64,000 nt of DNA, taken from positions 1,612,001 to 1,676,000 of the forward strand of contig JAGFMI010000005.1 of the NCBI GenBank assembly GCA_021030905.1, given 5' to 3'. Shown piece by piece: positions 10,857 to 21,531 of the stretch (its first letter is position 1; each line of letters opens with the position of its first letter). Made by a program: the position numbers and the translations under genes. The DNA is from Pyrenula massariospora. Taxonomy: Eukaryota; Ascomycota; Eurotiomycetes; Pyrenulales; Pyrenulaceae. Below the pieces are notes generated by a model. It was not told the DNA's origin, did not search any database, and worked only from the letters and a program-made list of their open reading frames with translations.

Positions 10857-12164
10857 AGGTCAGGTAAGACCGCAGACCGATGGAAATGCCCAGAAATTAC
10901 GTTGCTGAATTTTGGGACTCTCTCGCTGAAAGACGTCTTTGAGTTTTTGAATAAACTTCCCATGAGATGGCCAGTGAAGTTGAAACTCTTCTAGGAAAGC
11001 ATTACAACAAGATCAGTGATTTTTGTAGATTATTTAGCAAGGCTGCAAATAAGCTGAGAGTGCCCTGTCGCATAGAAAGGCATCATCAGCCTCACCTCAA
11101 TAAGTCCCTATATCTCGGAATCTTAAAGATCAGACAAACTGCACAGCCTCTGGAGATAAACCTTTGTGCTTTCGCCTGTCTCATCAACCCTAGTGTCACT
11201 GGGCAAAATCGGAGTCGCCCGGATTCGAGGGCGACACACGGTGGCGACACGAGGCTCTGTTGTCCATTCCGCGAAAGGACGCGGCATGCCGGGAGACCGA
11301 CCGAAGCAAAGCCGAAATCTTACTCAGTGTCGCTACTTTCAGCATTAAACTGAGAGCTCGTTAAGAAATAAAACCCTGATCAGAAACGAGGAGAAGAACT
11401 GTTTTGATGGGGAAACCTGGCAGCGAGCGTGTGGAAGTAAAGAAGATTATCAAAGAGGCGGGAAAACCCGCAGTAATTACTTTGTCCAAGTGACCCTGTC
11501 TGTTATAGCTGCAGCGGCGGGACGCATTTCTATGAAATCAAATTCAAAATTTACGTAACGGCCTACCTATTTAAGATGTTTAAAATTCTACCTATTTCCT
11601 ACTTCTTTTGACCAAAGAACCCTCTGTATTGAGCGCATGGGCAGTTTTATGCGCTCCACCGCTCCACATTCCACTTCAAAACCGCGCCCTTCAAATTAAG
11701 ATCACAGATGTCCCAACCCTTCTTCTATCCATAACATCGCCGATTTTAAATGATGAGCGGTTTTTTGGAAAGCCCGCTTAATGACATTCCTGCTCAAAGC
11801 CCGTGGCCGGTTAATGAGCAGCCCGCGTTCGTGTTGAAATAGCCTTTTGATTGGCTGAATACCTTTCATATACCCTTTTCGAGGGAATTGAGGCTTGTTG
11901 GCTTCTAAAGGCGAGCGAGAGCGGCCGCCGTTGCAGATGGTCTGCGCAAATCGGTTCAGACGCACAACTTAGATGTCGAGTGGATCTTGACAGCCAAGTT
12001 GCGATGATTCTCGAACCGAGCACACTATCATGATGCTAGTAGAATATTTGCGATCTTCTCTTCTAGTTCGTTTGCTCCGCTCGGCCAATTCTCGAGATGC
12101 GGTCGAAGTGGGGATATTCGATGCCCTAGAATTATTTGTCGTAGTTCCTTGCCCACACATGCCC
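10857..12164. other. 1.3-kb intergenic, nothing recognised
   Basis: Upstream of HET gene 1 and downstream of the membrane protein gene. Short reading frames occur on both strands, but none has recognisable domains or coherent splice structure. Part of it (about 11.5-11.7 kb) is AT-richer than its surroundings. Confidence 0.5.
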
Positions 12165-13676
12165 TCACACTGCTCTGATAGCTTCTCTCCCATCTGATAT
12201 CTTGTTCTCGAACACCAACGGGACACTATTTACCTCTGTCAAGGCAACCTGAGAAGTAAGATATTGATCGCCGCCATCATGTCCTGACAGAGTTGTGTAT
12301 TTGATTGATCGCCGTCTTTTGAGCAGTTCCTCGATCTGCGTGTGACTATAGACTCTCGCTCCACTTCCAAGCATGTCGTTCAGAGGCTCAGCTAAGTCCA
12401 GGACCGCCCTCCATCTCCCGAGCTTCCGACCCGATTTTATCAAGTAACTGTTTCTCCGGGCATCGACCCACATTATGTATAGCCCCAGCGACCATACGAC
12501 TTGAGCTATGGCAACCACTAACAGCATCTGGAAGGAAAATCCCCACTGATATAGTTTCTTGTCCGGCTGGCACAGTATTATGTCCGGGGGAATGTATGCC
12601 AGAACATGGGAATTTCTACTTCCTAGAGGGCTGGCCCCGAAAGGATACAGATGACTGTTGTAGTTGAACCCGCACGCAAGGGTGTAATTATTGCCAATTT
12701 CGACTTGAGTTCCATTGACGGTGACGGTGGTTGCCCCTGAGTGTAAAGGTGAGTAAGGTTTACCCGCGAGTTTCATTATTCCTGAGAAGATGTCAGCGAT
12801 CTGTTGGTTCATCTTTGGGAGACCTTTAGAGAAATTTCAGACAAGATCGCAAGAACTGCGTCACTCACCGCATATGTCATGGATCTGATCGATGTAAATG
12901 ATGGGGAGTTCCCATGGGGCGGTCCCATTGGGGAAATGGATAGTGTATGTTAGGCTACGTGCAAAATCCTGCACTGGAACAGTTGAGTTGTCGACAAGCT
13001 GAACAGCCCTTGTGGTCGCACCAACGTAAGACGTGCTTGCGCTGAGGAGGGTCGGAAACCCTAGGACGTAGAGTATTGAGATCAGTATCCACAGCAAGCT
13101 TGCCTTTACCCGCCAAGATCGCGCAATCCATAGTGCTTTTGGTATGGCAAGAGATGTTTCGAAGGTGTTTGAAAAGGCAATGGAGGCAAATAGATTGTAC
13201 GAGACAGGATCGCGCTCGGTGATGCGTAGCAACGCGACTGAGTAGACTTTGTATGCTATCCAAGCGAGGAAGGCTCGGCCGCCTTGACCAACAACGAAGT
13301 CCCATGTTACGTCGATGAGCTTAGCAGCTGTGAATGAAATCTCGTTCGTTCTCGCGTTCACTTCGAATAAGGAATTCCATGAGGTCCATGGGGGTGATAG
13401 ATCACACGGAATCTGTATGTCCGACCAAAACATATCGCTTGACCGACTTCTTAAAAGGAAGCCTGCATTGAGTTGGGTAAGGAGGACCGGAGGAATAACA
13501 ACCAATAGCACGATGGCGAGGCCGGGTGCGTACTGCCATGCCACATGTGAGGTCTTAATGCGCGGAAATGTCTTCATAGGGTCCAACGGAGCGGGCTCAT
13601 CATTGAATCGGCCCATCTCGTACGAACCCAAGACGTCGTCCTGCGAGTCGGACAGCTTTTTGAAGGCGGATTTCAT
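12165..13676 (-). CDS. multipass membrane protein of unknown function, 488 aa
   Basis: Unnamed fungal membrane protein. Exons are 13676-12869 and 12823-12165; the 45-bp intron begins GTGAGT and ends TAAAG. The start is the ATG at 13676 (caaagagATGaaa); the frame is open a little further up but has no earlier ATG before a stop. Hydrophobic segments: APGLAIVLLVVIPPVLLTQL, possibly the stretch around AFLAWIAYKVYSVALL, ASLLWILISILYVLGFPTLL, and near the C-terminus MLLVVAIAQVVWSLGLYIMW. Between them lie segments with several NxT/NxS sites (VDNSTVP, FPNGTAPW, VNGTQVE, NNYTLAC), so these loops probably face the outside or a secretory lumen. The tail is basic and cytosolic. I recall similar unannotated proteins in many filamentous fungi. 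An extra 5' exon cannot be excluded. Confidence 0.72.
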
Positions 13677-14892
13677 CTCTTTGATGTCGAGCACGTACAA
13701 GTTGTTGGGGCGTGGAATTTAACTAAACGAAGAATCTTCAAGATGTACACTATGGGAAAGTGTAGTCCTCATACTTCAATAAGCGTGATACGGAGTTGTG
13801 CTTAAGTCAACCTGGAAGAAAACTATAAAGCTCACCATCGCATCTGGGGAACGAGGACTTGCGGGCTTCACGATTTGTACTCCCTGACAGTCCCTTACAG
13901 GCGGAAATCTTGCGAAGCCAGCCGAGAATCCAGCGCGTCTTGGGGCTGGCTTTCTAGGATTCAAGAGTCAGAATGGCCATAGCTGATTGGCTTTCGAATT
14001 GAAGCGGTAAGTGCATCAAATGAGCACAGCCTGGCACTAGCCCCTGCAGGGTAATGAGGCTGGTTTTGCCAAGGGATCTAAGTTTTCGAACTTTGTACTC
14101 AAAATGGAATAGCGTCGTTCTCGTTTCCTTCGTTTGCAAACAAGTGTCTGGTAAGCTACAATGTGATGCTCGTGCTATCGAGTGGAACGACTGCTCTTGT
14201 GGAAGGTATGTCTAGATTATGAGCCTTGATTTGTTTGATTCAAACCAGACGACCTTTGAAACCGAAGAAATTGAAGGAGCCTCCAAGCCAGCGCTAGTTA
14301 TTCCGCTCTTGGCACCTGGCCGTGGGGGCCATGGACGCCCGAGACTGCCGACGAAGTTCTGGATAGCATCGACACTAATTTTCTTTTGCGATCTAGCATT
14401 GCTTTGCTCACTTACACTACAGCTCCAAAATATCTACTCGACCCTCTTGGCCATCATGAGACGACCACCGGAGAATACGTGCAGCAAGGCAACTACCCAT
14501 CTTAATGGACGAAGATAGCCTCTGCGCTCTAAAATCTCGTTTGAGCAACATAGACGATTATGTAGTCCTACGCTCAGTACATAGCTTAAATGGCATTACA
14601 TTTATGGCTAGATAGACATCTGACTGTGCAAGAAGCACATGCGTACAATTACACAAGCTTGTATGTGCCGGCGAGGGCATTGTTTGTGGTTCTTCAATCA
14701 CATTCAGTCGATTTCGACATCGGCAACAGCGAGGCTGTCGAGGCCGTAGGTAAGAATTATTCAATGAGACATTAAGACGTTAGAGAAATGGGTATCCAAA
14801 GGAGCGAGAAGAAATCGTAATATCGTAAGGACCGTTTGCGGTCATCTCCTGACCCGCCCTTCCATGCCCATTGATCATTTGATCCTGGCGGT
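13677..14892. other. intergenic with one weak membrane-type ORF
   Basis: Between the 5' end of the membrane protein and the 3' end of the But2 protein, both on the minus strand. The only candidate is a short plus-strand ORF at 14219-14518; other frames are short and unremarkable. Confidence 0.45.
14219..14518 (+). CDS. possible single-pass membrane protein or gene fragment, 99 aa
   Basis: Unrecognised short ORF starting at an ATG. It has an acidic N-terminus, a PLLAPGRGG linker and one strong hydrophobic helix (FWIASTLIFFCDLALLCS). The layout of a short cytosolic tail followed by one helix resembles the front part of several fungal type II membrane proteins, including UstYa-like (DUF3328) proteins, but the HxxHC motifs of that family are absent downstream. 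It could be a small gene, the first exon of a gene I cannot complete, or a remnant. Confidence 0.22.
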   Translation: MSLDLFDSNQTTFETEEIEGASKPALVIPLLAPGRGGHGRPRLPTKFWIASTLIFFCDLALLCSLTLQLQNIYSTLLAIMRRPPENTCSKATTHLNGRR

Positions 14893-17655
14893 TTAATTGT
14901 TCGGCGTGACCCAGAGACCTATCAAACACAAATCAACATTCGCATTCTGAGTTGAGGATTTATAAGGTATACATACCGATCGGGCAAGGATTGTAATCTT
15001 GGAACCACGAGAACTTGGTCCCATTCACGCTCTTCAGCTCAACGCTAAGGACCTCACCCGCCGGACATTTGATACTGTCGTCGATGACGTATGCGTTGCC
15101 GGGTATTAAGTCGAACACACCGAGATCCTCTTTCACGGATCCGACGGTGTTGTATGTCGTCGCTAGCGTGACTTGGTCATTGAGAAGTGCGAAGTCGACT
15201 GATCCGGACCCGGAGAGAGTAAACGCCGAGGTTGTGAGTTGGGCTTGTGTTGGGAACGAGAAGGCGAGCGTGCAGATCTTGTTAGCATAGCTTGGCGGGA
15301 TATCGAAGGCGAAGAGGGACGAGACGTCTGAGGTGAGAGTGCCGAAGTACATCGTTCCGTAGGGGGTGGTAGGGCTGGACGAATTTACCGGGACAATCAA
15401 ATGAGGGAATTGGAAGTCTGAAGGAAGATCGTATGGGCATGCGGAAGAGGTTGGCGGGCTTGGAGGATTAGAGCTCTTGGTCGGAGGGGGAGATGGCTTA
15501 GTCGTTGGCGGTGGCGGGGGTGGAGGTGGAGGAGATGGAGGAGGAGTGTTGGTTGGGCAGAAAGAAACGGATGTGGTCGAGACCTGGCCTTTGGTAACAG
15601 TCGTTGTTTCATAGACGTAGATGATCTTTGTTGCTGTCTGTTGAACTGTGACGGTAGTACCGGTCGCGTAGTACGTGATTGTCACGGTGCTTGGATATTT
15701 CGTGATGGTCGACGTTGTCGGAACTGCCTTTGTTGACGTGACGGTCTGAGTTTCCTCAATCGTCTTGTATACAGTGATAGTCGAAGGCGCCTTGGTCTGG
15801 GTGACTGTGATTGCAGTGGAAACTGTTGAAGTCGAGTAATACGTGCTAGTTACTGGCGTCGTAACCACTTGAGTGACCGTTGAAGTGGATGGAGCCTTTG
15901 TATAGGTGGTCGTGAGAACGGTGCTGACTGTTATGGTGGTGCTTTCGGTCTTCTTAATTGTTTCTGCAGCATGACAATTAGCTAAAGATTTCAAGGTCTG
16001 AATTTGGCGAGGATGAACCGCTTTTGGCATCCGTTCTTTCAATACAGAGCATCTCATGACGAGCAAGAGGAGGAAAGGGGGTGTGATATGAAACAGACGA
16101 TACATACCGGTTGTCGTCACTGGCTGTGTCTGTGTAGTTGTCTTAGTGACTGTGCTTGGCGCTTGGGTGACTGTCGTGGTAAAAGGCTTGCTAACAGTCG
16201 TAACTTCGGTCTGAGTATAGACTTGAGTAATTGTGATTGGCTTCTTTTCCGTCGTGGTCGTTACCACAGTCGTCGTCTGCTCTTTCGTCTTCGTCTCGGT
16301 CGCTACAAAGCGGTTGTTAGCTTCTACTAGTGCATCCAAAAAAGCTGGAGTAGAGAATGCTCGGAAGGGATGGGAACACGTTAACGACCAAGACATTAGA
16401 TGGCTGTGAAATACGCCCCAAAGCAGTAATGTTCCTGCAAGGAGCCGTCTGTATCCAATCAGAGACAGAATATCAGGTTGTGCGCAGCAAGCGAGATCTG
16501 CTATAGAGAATCTGTCGTCTCACTCCAGGCCAAGCTGAATTAAAGGATACCGGGTATCAAAGCAGGCATCGGCTAAAATTCGGCGGTCTTCGTTCCAGGC
16601 CATCTTCAGCACTGACGTAGGGGAGGGCTCGGGACTTGGCAAATATGGCAAAATCCGGGACACGGTCTCAGCGAGATATGAAACGGCTGGCCCAGAGACT
16701 TAAAGGAGGCGCAAAAGGAGCCAGGTCAAAGTGGACTTCCAGAAATTGCGACATTCAATAGGGTGACAAAGGGAAAGCACTCACTTGTGATAGGCTTCTT
16801 CTCGGTGGTTGTAGTGGTAACCGTCGAAGGAGCTTGCGTGATCGTGGTGGTAATTGGCTTCTTGGATGTCACTAAAGGAAAGCGTCAGCCTCAAAGCTTG
16901 AAGTCCGCTAAATGTTTAGGATAGCACAAACCGGTAATAGTGATATTCTGGCTCTGCGTCAAAGTTGTAAATATCGTTGTCGACTTCTTCTCCACTTGAG
17001 TAGTTGTTGAGACGACAGTCGTCGTTTGCTCCTTTGTCTTCGTCTCCTTGCTGGTGATAGTCACATTTTGGCCTGGTAGGGTCTGAGTGACTGTCTGAGT
17101 CTTTTCTGGCTTAGTCGGACAAGTAGGAGTAATTGTATAAGTTTGGCCTGGAGCGGTGGTAGTGATTGTTTTAATCTCCTTCGTGCAGCTGGACGAGGAT
17201 GGACAGTAAGTCTTGGTGGTGCCAGGCTGAGTGTCGGTCGTAGTCCAAGTTATCGTTTCCTTTGAGCATGTTGAATATCCGGGCGGACAGTACGTCTTTG
17301 TCGTCCCTGGCAGAGTGACAGTGCTGCCTGGCGCAGTATATGTTGTAGTCCAAGTCTTTGTTTCTTTTGAACACGTTGAATATCCAGGCGGGCAGTATGT
17401 CTTTGTCTCACCTGGCAAGGTCACTGTTGTGCCAGGTGCTGTAACTGTAGTTGTTTTCCATTTCTCATAGGTGACCGTAGTTGTCTGCGTTTGGCATTCC
17501 TTCCAAGAGGTGACGGTGACTGTTGGGCAGTAGCCACCCGTAGGCTGCCATGGCTGCGAGGAGGAAGTAGATCCCCATGGAGCTGGTTCAGGCTCTCTCT
17601 GAACAACGGCTGCAGAAACGGATAACCCGTACGCTAGAAGGGATAGTAGTTTCAT
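14893..17655 (-). CDS. secreted Thr-rich repeat protein with But2 C-terminal domain, 672 aa
   Basis: Large secreted, probably heavily O-glycosylated cell-wall or extracellular protein. Exons are 17655-16932, 16871-16785, 16302-16108, 15963-14977 and 14918-14893. Introns start GTTTGT, GTGAGT, GTATGT and GTATGT; intron 2 is 482 bp and intron 3 is 144 bp. The exons total 673 codons. The start chosen is MKLLSLLAYGLSVSAA, a clean signal peptide; another ATG lies four codons upstream. Then come Cys-containing repeats (YCPPGYSTCSKET, TAPGxTVTLPG), about 250 residues of TTT/TVT-rich mucin-like sequence, a PPPSPPPPPPPPP hinge, and from about residue 523 the But2 (PF09792) fold: FPHLIVPVNS, LFAFDIPPSYANKIC, AFSFPTQAQL, SGSGSVDF, WFQDYNPCPIGLWV. 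The last exon supplies LWVTPNN. No GPI signal is evident. A likely role is adhesion or wall coating. Confidence 0.87.
17215..17460. repeat. coding tandem repeat in the But2 protein
   Basis: Two nearly identical copies and one shorter copy of a unit that encodes ...TVTLPGxTKTYCPPGYSTCSKETxTWTT. Each full copy carries the same string tttgaacacgttgaatatcc or a close variant on the plus strand. The unit is about 32-35 codons and in frame, so copy number could vary between strains without breaking the gene. Confidence 0.75.
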
Positions 17656-19669
17656 GATCTCTTCCACAGGATAGCGAACGTTCTTGTTAGCTCAAACGAC
17701 AGTATTTATAGCGAGAGGCAGCGAAATACAGAGGAGAATCGAAGTCTACAGCTTCATCACCTACAGCGAACCTCCCAAGAGCATCACACTCCTTGTCAAG
17801 ACCGAAGCCGGGAGAAATGGAGCCCATCGGTTCTTATGCCACCGCCACTACTCGACTGAACCATTTCCCAGCTCAACGGATGGGACGGATGTCTGCGCAG
17901 GCATTATTGCTATGTCGAGACCGAAGAGCTGGAGGCTGATGATGCCTGTCCACGAGATGCAATAGTGCATCTTTAGTGCGGATCATCATTTCGTACACGA
18001 GCCTCGAGGAGAACGGTCGAGAGCGGTGACTGCAAACACTTACCTCAACCCGTTAATCAAGCTGCATCTCCATGGGTAGCTCGTGGTGCCATCCAGATTA
18101 GTATCTGAGCTGTTGTGGGGTGATCAACGATGGGATGCAGAACACATGAAAGAGAAGATCCCATGAGGTCGGACGCGGAAAAGCGAAAATCTACGAAGTT
18201 TCATTGGCCCACTCTGGAAGAGCTTTAGCCTTTTCGCGTACTCTTTCGCCTAGCTGAGAGAAGGAATGGCAATTGCATAGGTTTCACACCGAAGGCACTT
18301 GATGGTAAACTTTTGGGCGATGCTAATGCAACTAGGAGATTTTGTGGGCTGCACGTTAGAATAGTTCCTTGTCAGAACTTGGAGTAGCCGGGATAGAATT
18401 GAAGGAGATAGCCCGGTTGGTGGCTTGCCTTGAGGTCGTGAACTCAGCCCCAATGCATGTACAGAAAGAGACAAAACACTCCAGACTAGGAGACATATTT
18501 TCTTCTTGCTGGACCGGAGTCTGGAGTTCCTCGGTTTGGAAGAGCCGGATGGAAGGCCAAGCAACTTACCATGAAGCCGCAAGGTTAATGGAAGATTGGA
18601 TCTATAGATAGAAACCAGGCACCGGCAACTTCAGAGGCGGGGTTGCGACGAACGGCTCAGTCCCTAAGTTAGGGTCGGAAGGCAAGGAAGGTAGTGCAGC
18701 ACAGTGTCAACTAGAGGCCGTCAGAGGAGAGAAGCTTACCTAATAGTGATTGTTCATGGCAGACGGCTTTTGGATCGATCAATGCTTCCAACGATAATAG
18801 TACCGCACCTGTTCGACAGCCAGCAGGGAGTGGCAAGGATACCCAGCTTCCCCGGATTCCCCAAACTGATGTGATCAGCAACTGACGCTAGCGCGCCGAT
18901 CGTAGCCATTGCGCTGTCCACGGTCCATCTTAGGAGACCAGGTAGCGTGGCCCCGAAGCTGCAGGGCAATATAGAAATCTCGTGTTGAGTGAGACATTTG
19001 CACTGCGGGGAAACTTTTGGCGTCCGAACTCCGAGGGAGAGCTTTGGTGAATTGGCTCGACTGCGCGTGGAGAGATGCCGTTGACCGTTGACGTGAGAGC
19101 CGGTGGCGCGTCGTTCTCGTATTGCTCGAGAGGAGAAGGACCATAGTCTTTGTTCTCGCTTTCGATATGCCGACCGCTTAGGTGTTCCGAACCTGCCGGG
19201 GACTTCTGCAGTATCGTGGGATCTTCCTACGGCCGGCGGGAACCGAGAGCCCTGGGAAATCAATCAGCCGCATGCGAGGAACAGTAATGTACATCCCAGG
19301 GGTGTTGCACCTGGATGAACCAGGTCACGGCACAGTGGAGGAGGACTTGGACGATGGAAGCGGGATGCAGAAACTATTGACGAGCGAACGATGCAGTCAG
19401 ACGTGGGGGCTGAGGATGGCGCAACCAAGGCTTCGGGCTTTTTCTGGGGCGGAGCATGAAATGGTCACGTGATTAAGATAAACCTCCGCAGAATTAATTC
19501 TTTTGGTCCACGTGTTGACAGCCACGTTGGAATGTATATTCGGACTCGGAAGATTACGGAAAAGCTACTCTAATTCGACATCTATTCCCAAAACCACGAC
19601 GCCGTGAACTCCATCCCCTCCATCCTGCATGGCCGGCAACGGCACATGTAGACCGCCACTAGGAACAAT
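17656..19669. other. 2-kb intergenic, no supported gene
   Basis: Contains the But2 gene promoter and otherwise only unconvincing reading frames, the longest being 169 codons on the minus strand at 18754-19263 with no recognisable features. No repeat or RNA gene was seen. Confidence 0.45.
17703..17710 (-). promoter_or_regulatory. TATA box of the But2 protein gene
   Basis: On the minus strand the sequence reads TATAAATA, 48-55 bp before the chosen ATG at 17655. The spacing fits a short 5' leader. TATA boxes are typical of regulated, stress- or stage-dependent fungal genes. Confidence 0.5.
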
Positions 19670-20026
19670 CTAATCCACCGCCGTCGGGGTAGGATCCAGC
19701 GTCACCGTCGGCGTAGAATCGACTGAAGATGGAGTAGGATCTTGTTCCGACTCTCCTGGCGTCTCGCGTTGGTAGAGACCGCTGGGGGTAGCGGTTGGGT
19801 GGGCGATGGGCGTTGAGCGATGAAGACTACCACGAGGGTCGAGAGAGTGAGAGTGGACTTCGCTGGTATACCCTCCGTGGCTGGTTGCACGAGGAATGAG
19901 GCTCATTTTGGGGATGGAGATGATAGGCGTGTGATGTAGAAAGCTGCTGAATGGGATAGCCATTGAGGAAGAGCCAAGGAGGTAAAGGACAGCAACGGTC
20001 TTGAGAGGAGACATGGTTGAATGCAT
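19670..20026 (-). CDS. small secreted protein, 118 aa
   Basis: Short single-exon ORF whose N-terminus is a good signal peptide (MSPLKTVAVLYLLGSSSMA, cleavage likely after SMA). Two ATGs are possible, at 20026 and 20014; the second gives the cleaner signal. The mature part of about 95 residues is Ser/Thr/Pro/His-rich, lacks cysteines, and ends in a repeated PTP motif (SVDSTPTVTLDPTPTAVD). It has no recognisable domain. Small secreted proteins without cysteines are common among fungal secretomes, and an effector role would be speculation. No intron is needed. Confidence 0.5.
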   Translation of the reverse strand: MHSTMSPLKTVAVLYLLGSSSMAIPFSSFLHHTPIISIPKMSLIPRATSHGGYTSEVHSHSLDPRGSLHRSTPIAHPTATPSGLYQRETPGESEQDPTPSSVDSTPTVTLDPTPTAVD

Positions 20027-21531
20027 GGCGATATTTTATTATTGGTCCGCTCGTTGATGAGGTGCGTTGACGGGAACGGCTCTCAAATAGCCCCGTAGAT
20101 GAAAATGTCGAGAAACGATGGACTGATGACCTGATGAAGATAGTGCAAAATGCAAATGAAATCATGTAGAGGCGCCGACCTGATACTTATACCTTCCCCA
20201 GAACCTCACAGTTTCGATCATATTGTCATGGTATTCGTTTATTTCCAACGTTGTTGATGGTCAAAACCGCCTTGTCATGCCCTGCCCCGTCTGATGCTGT
20301 TGCCCGAGCCAAGATGGCATAATGGGATGATCTAAAGCCTCGAGAGCTTTCTTGAGCGAGAAACATCTCCACACCTTCAGGATTTGTCAGGCGTCAAAGA
20401 CTAAGTCAGAGGTGGCAAGCGCGCTAGCAGCACGTCTCAAATCACAAATACTAGGATCTAAACCTTTGAGAGGACGTAACAGGACAAAGTAGTGGTGTCG
20501 CATCTTCAACCGATCAGGCTGGCAGATTATGCAAGCAAGCAGCACTGCCTATTACGATGAGACGAGCGATAGAGGCTTGTTCAGGAAGAGACAACGTTTC
20601 GAATATCAAGGTGTGGAAATGCATCAAGAAGCCAGTACAGTATTGCAAGAAATGCGATACGAGGCAGATCAATGCGCCGTCTTGGTGTACAGTGATCGAC
20701 CAATTAGTAAGTCGGCCGTCAGGGGGTCAGAATGCAGTCAATTAAAGGTTAAAATCACGTCCATAAAAGGGCTCGGAGGTGGGTTGATAACGAATTGGGA
20801 GTCTCTGACGAGGCTTACCAGCCTTGCTACATGTCTAAGACTTCAGCATCTTGAGACGTGGGATGGGAATCCAAGTGTCAGATATCAAGGCGCAGAAGTT
20901 GTATTTTCCTAAATAGGAAGATGGGGGTCATGTTGGTGGCTGACAAAGTGCGCATGTGACCGTTCCGCGAAGTGCATTCGTGATAGAAGCAAGCTTATAA
21001 TGTTGCAAGAGCACAAAGAATGAACAGAATATGGTGAGGCAAATGATACACGGCAAAAGACAAGGAGACAAAGTCAGACTGAGTCTGCTATAGGAAGTGA
21101 TCGGAAATAAAGTCTCTGCGTGAAAAGACGAGTCTGAAGATCATAAATCATGGAGAAAAGCTGTAGCTATTGATCTTTGTATAGTGTGCATGATCTTGAG
21201 CAAATACATGGATTGGATAATAGATTGGCACCAACTTGTATGAAGTTGCCTGTATAATTAGCCTCACCCAGCTACAAGCTCACAGATTGCAAAGCAGTCT
21301 GCAACATTTCATTAGGTTGCTCAAGCTTATCGAGTTAGTGACCGTCCCCAGTCCTCGACACCAAATGGACGTCCCTTAGCGCCATTCCATGGGGTATCAA
21401 ATCGCTCGCACAAGCGCTGGTAAGCACTGAAACGATTGCAACATCCTTCGCCGATAAAGATCCCGGAAGTTCGCTGATTTCCGCTGTCCATTGCATTTTA
21501 TCTTTCGTAAAAGACCGACGAAACGCCACCT
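20027..21531. other. 1.5-kb intergenic, no supported gene
   Basis: Lies between the 5' end of the small secreted protein and the 3' end of sconB. One plus-strand ORF (20529-20912) has an ATG but no domain, signal or splice support. The rest is AT-moderate sequence without repeats that I can see. Confidence 0.45.

Noticed and set aside
14219-14775. UstYa-like (DUF3328) gene
   Set aside because: Only a front helix fits; the HxxHC motifs that define the family are not found downstream.
18754-19263. 169-codon minus-strand ORF
   Set aside because: No domain, signal, splice logic or compositional support; several short overlapping frames compete.
20529-20912. 127-codon plus-strand ORF
   Set aside because: Begins at an ATG but has no recognisable feature, and the region shows no coding-like pattern.
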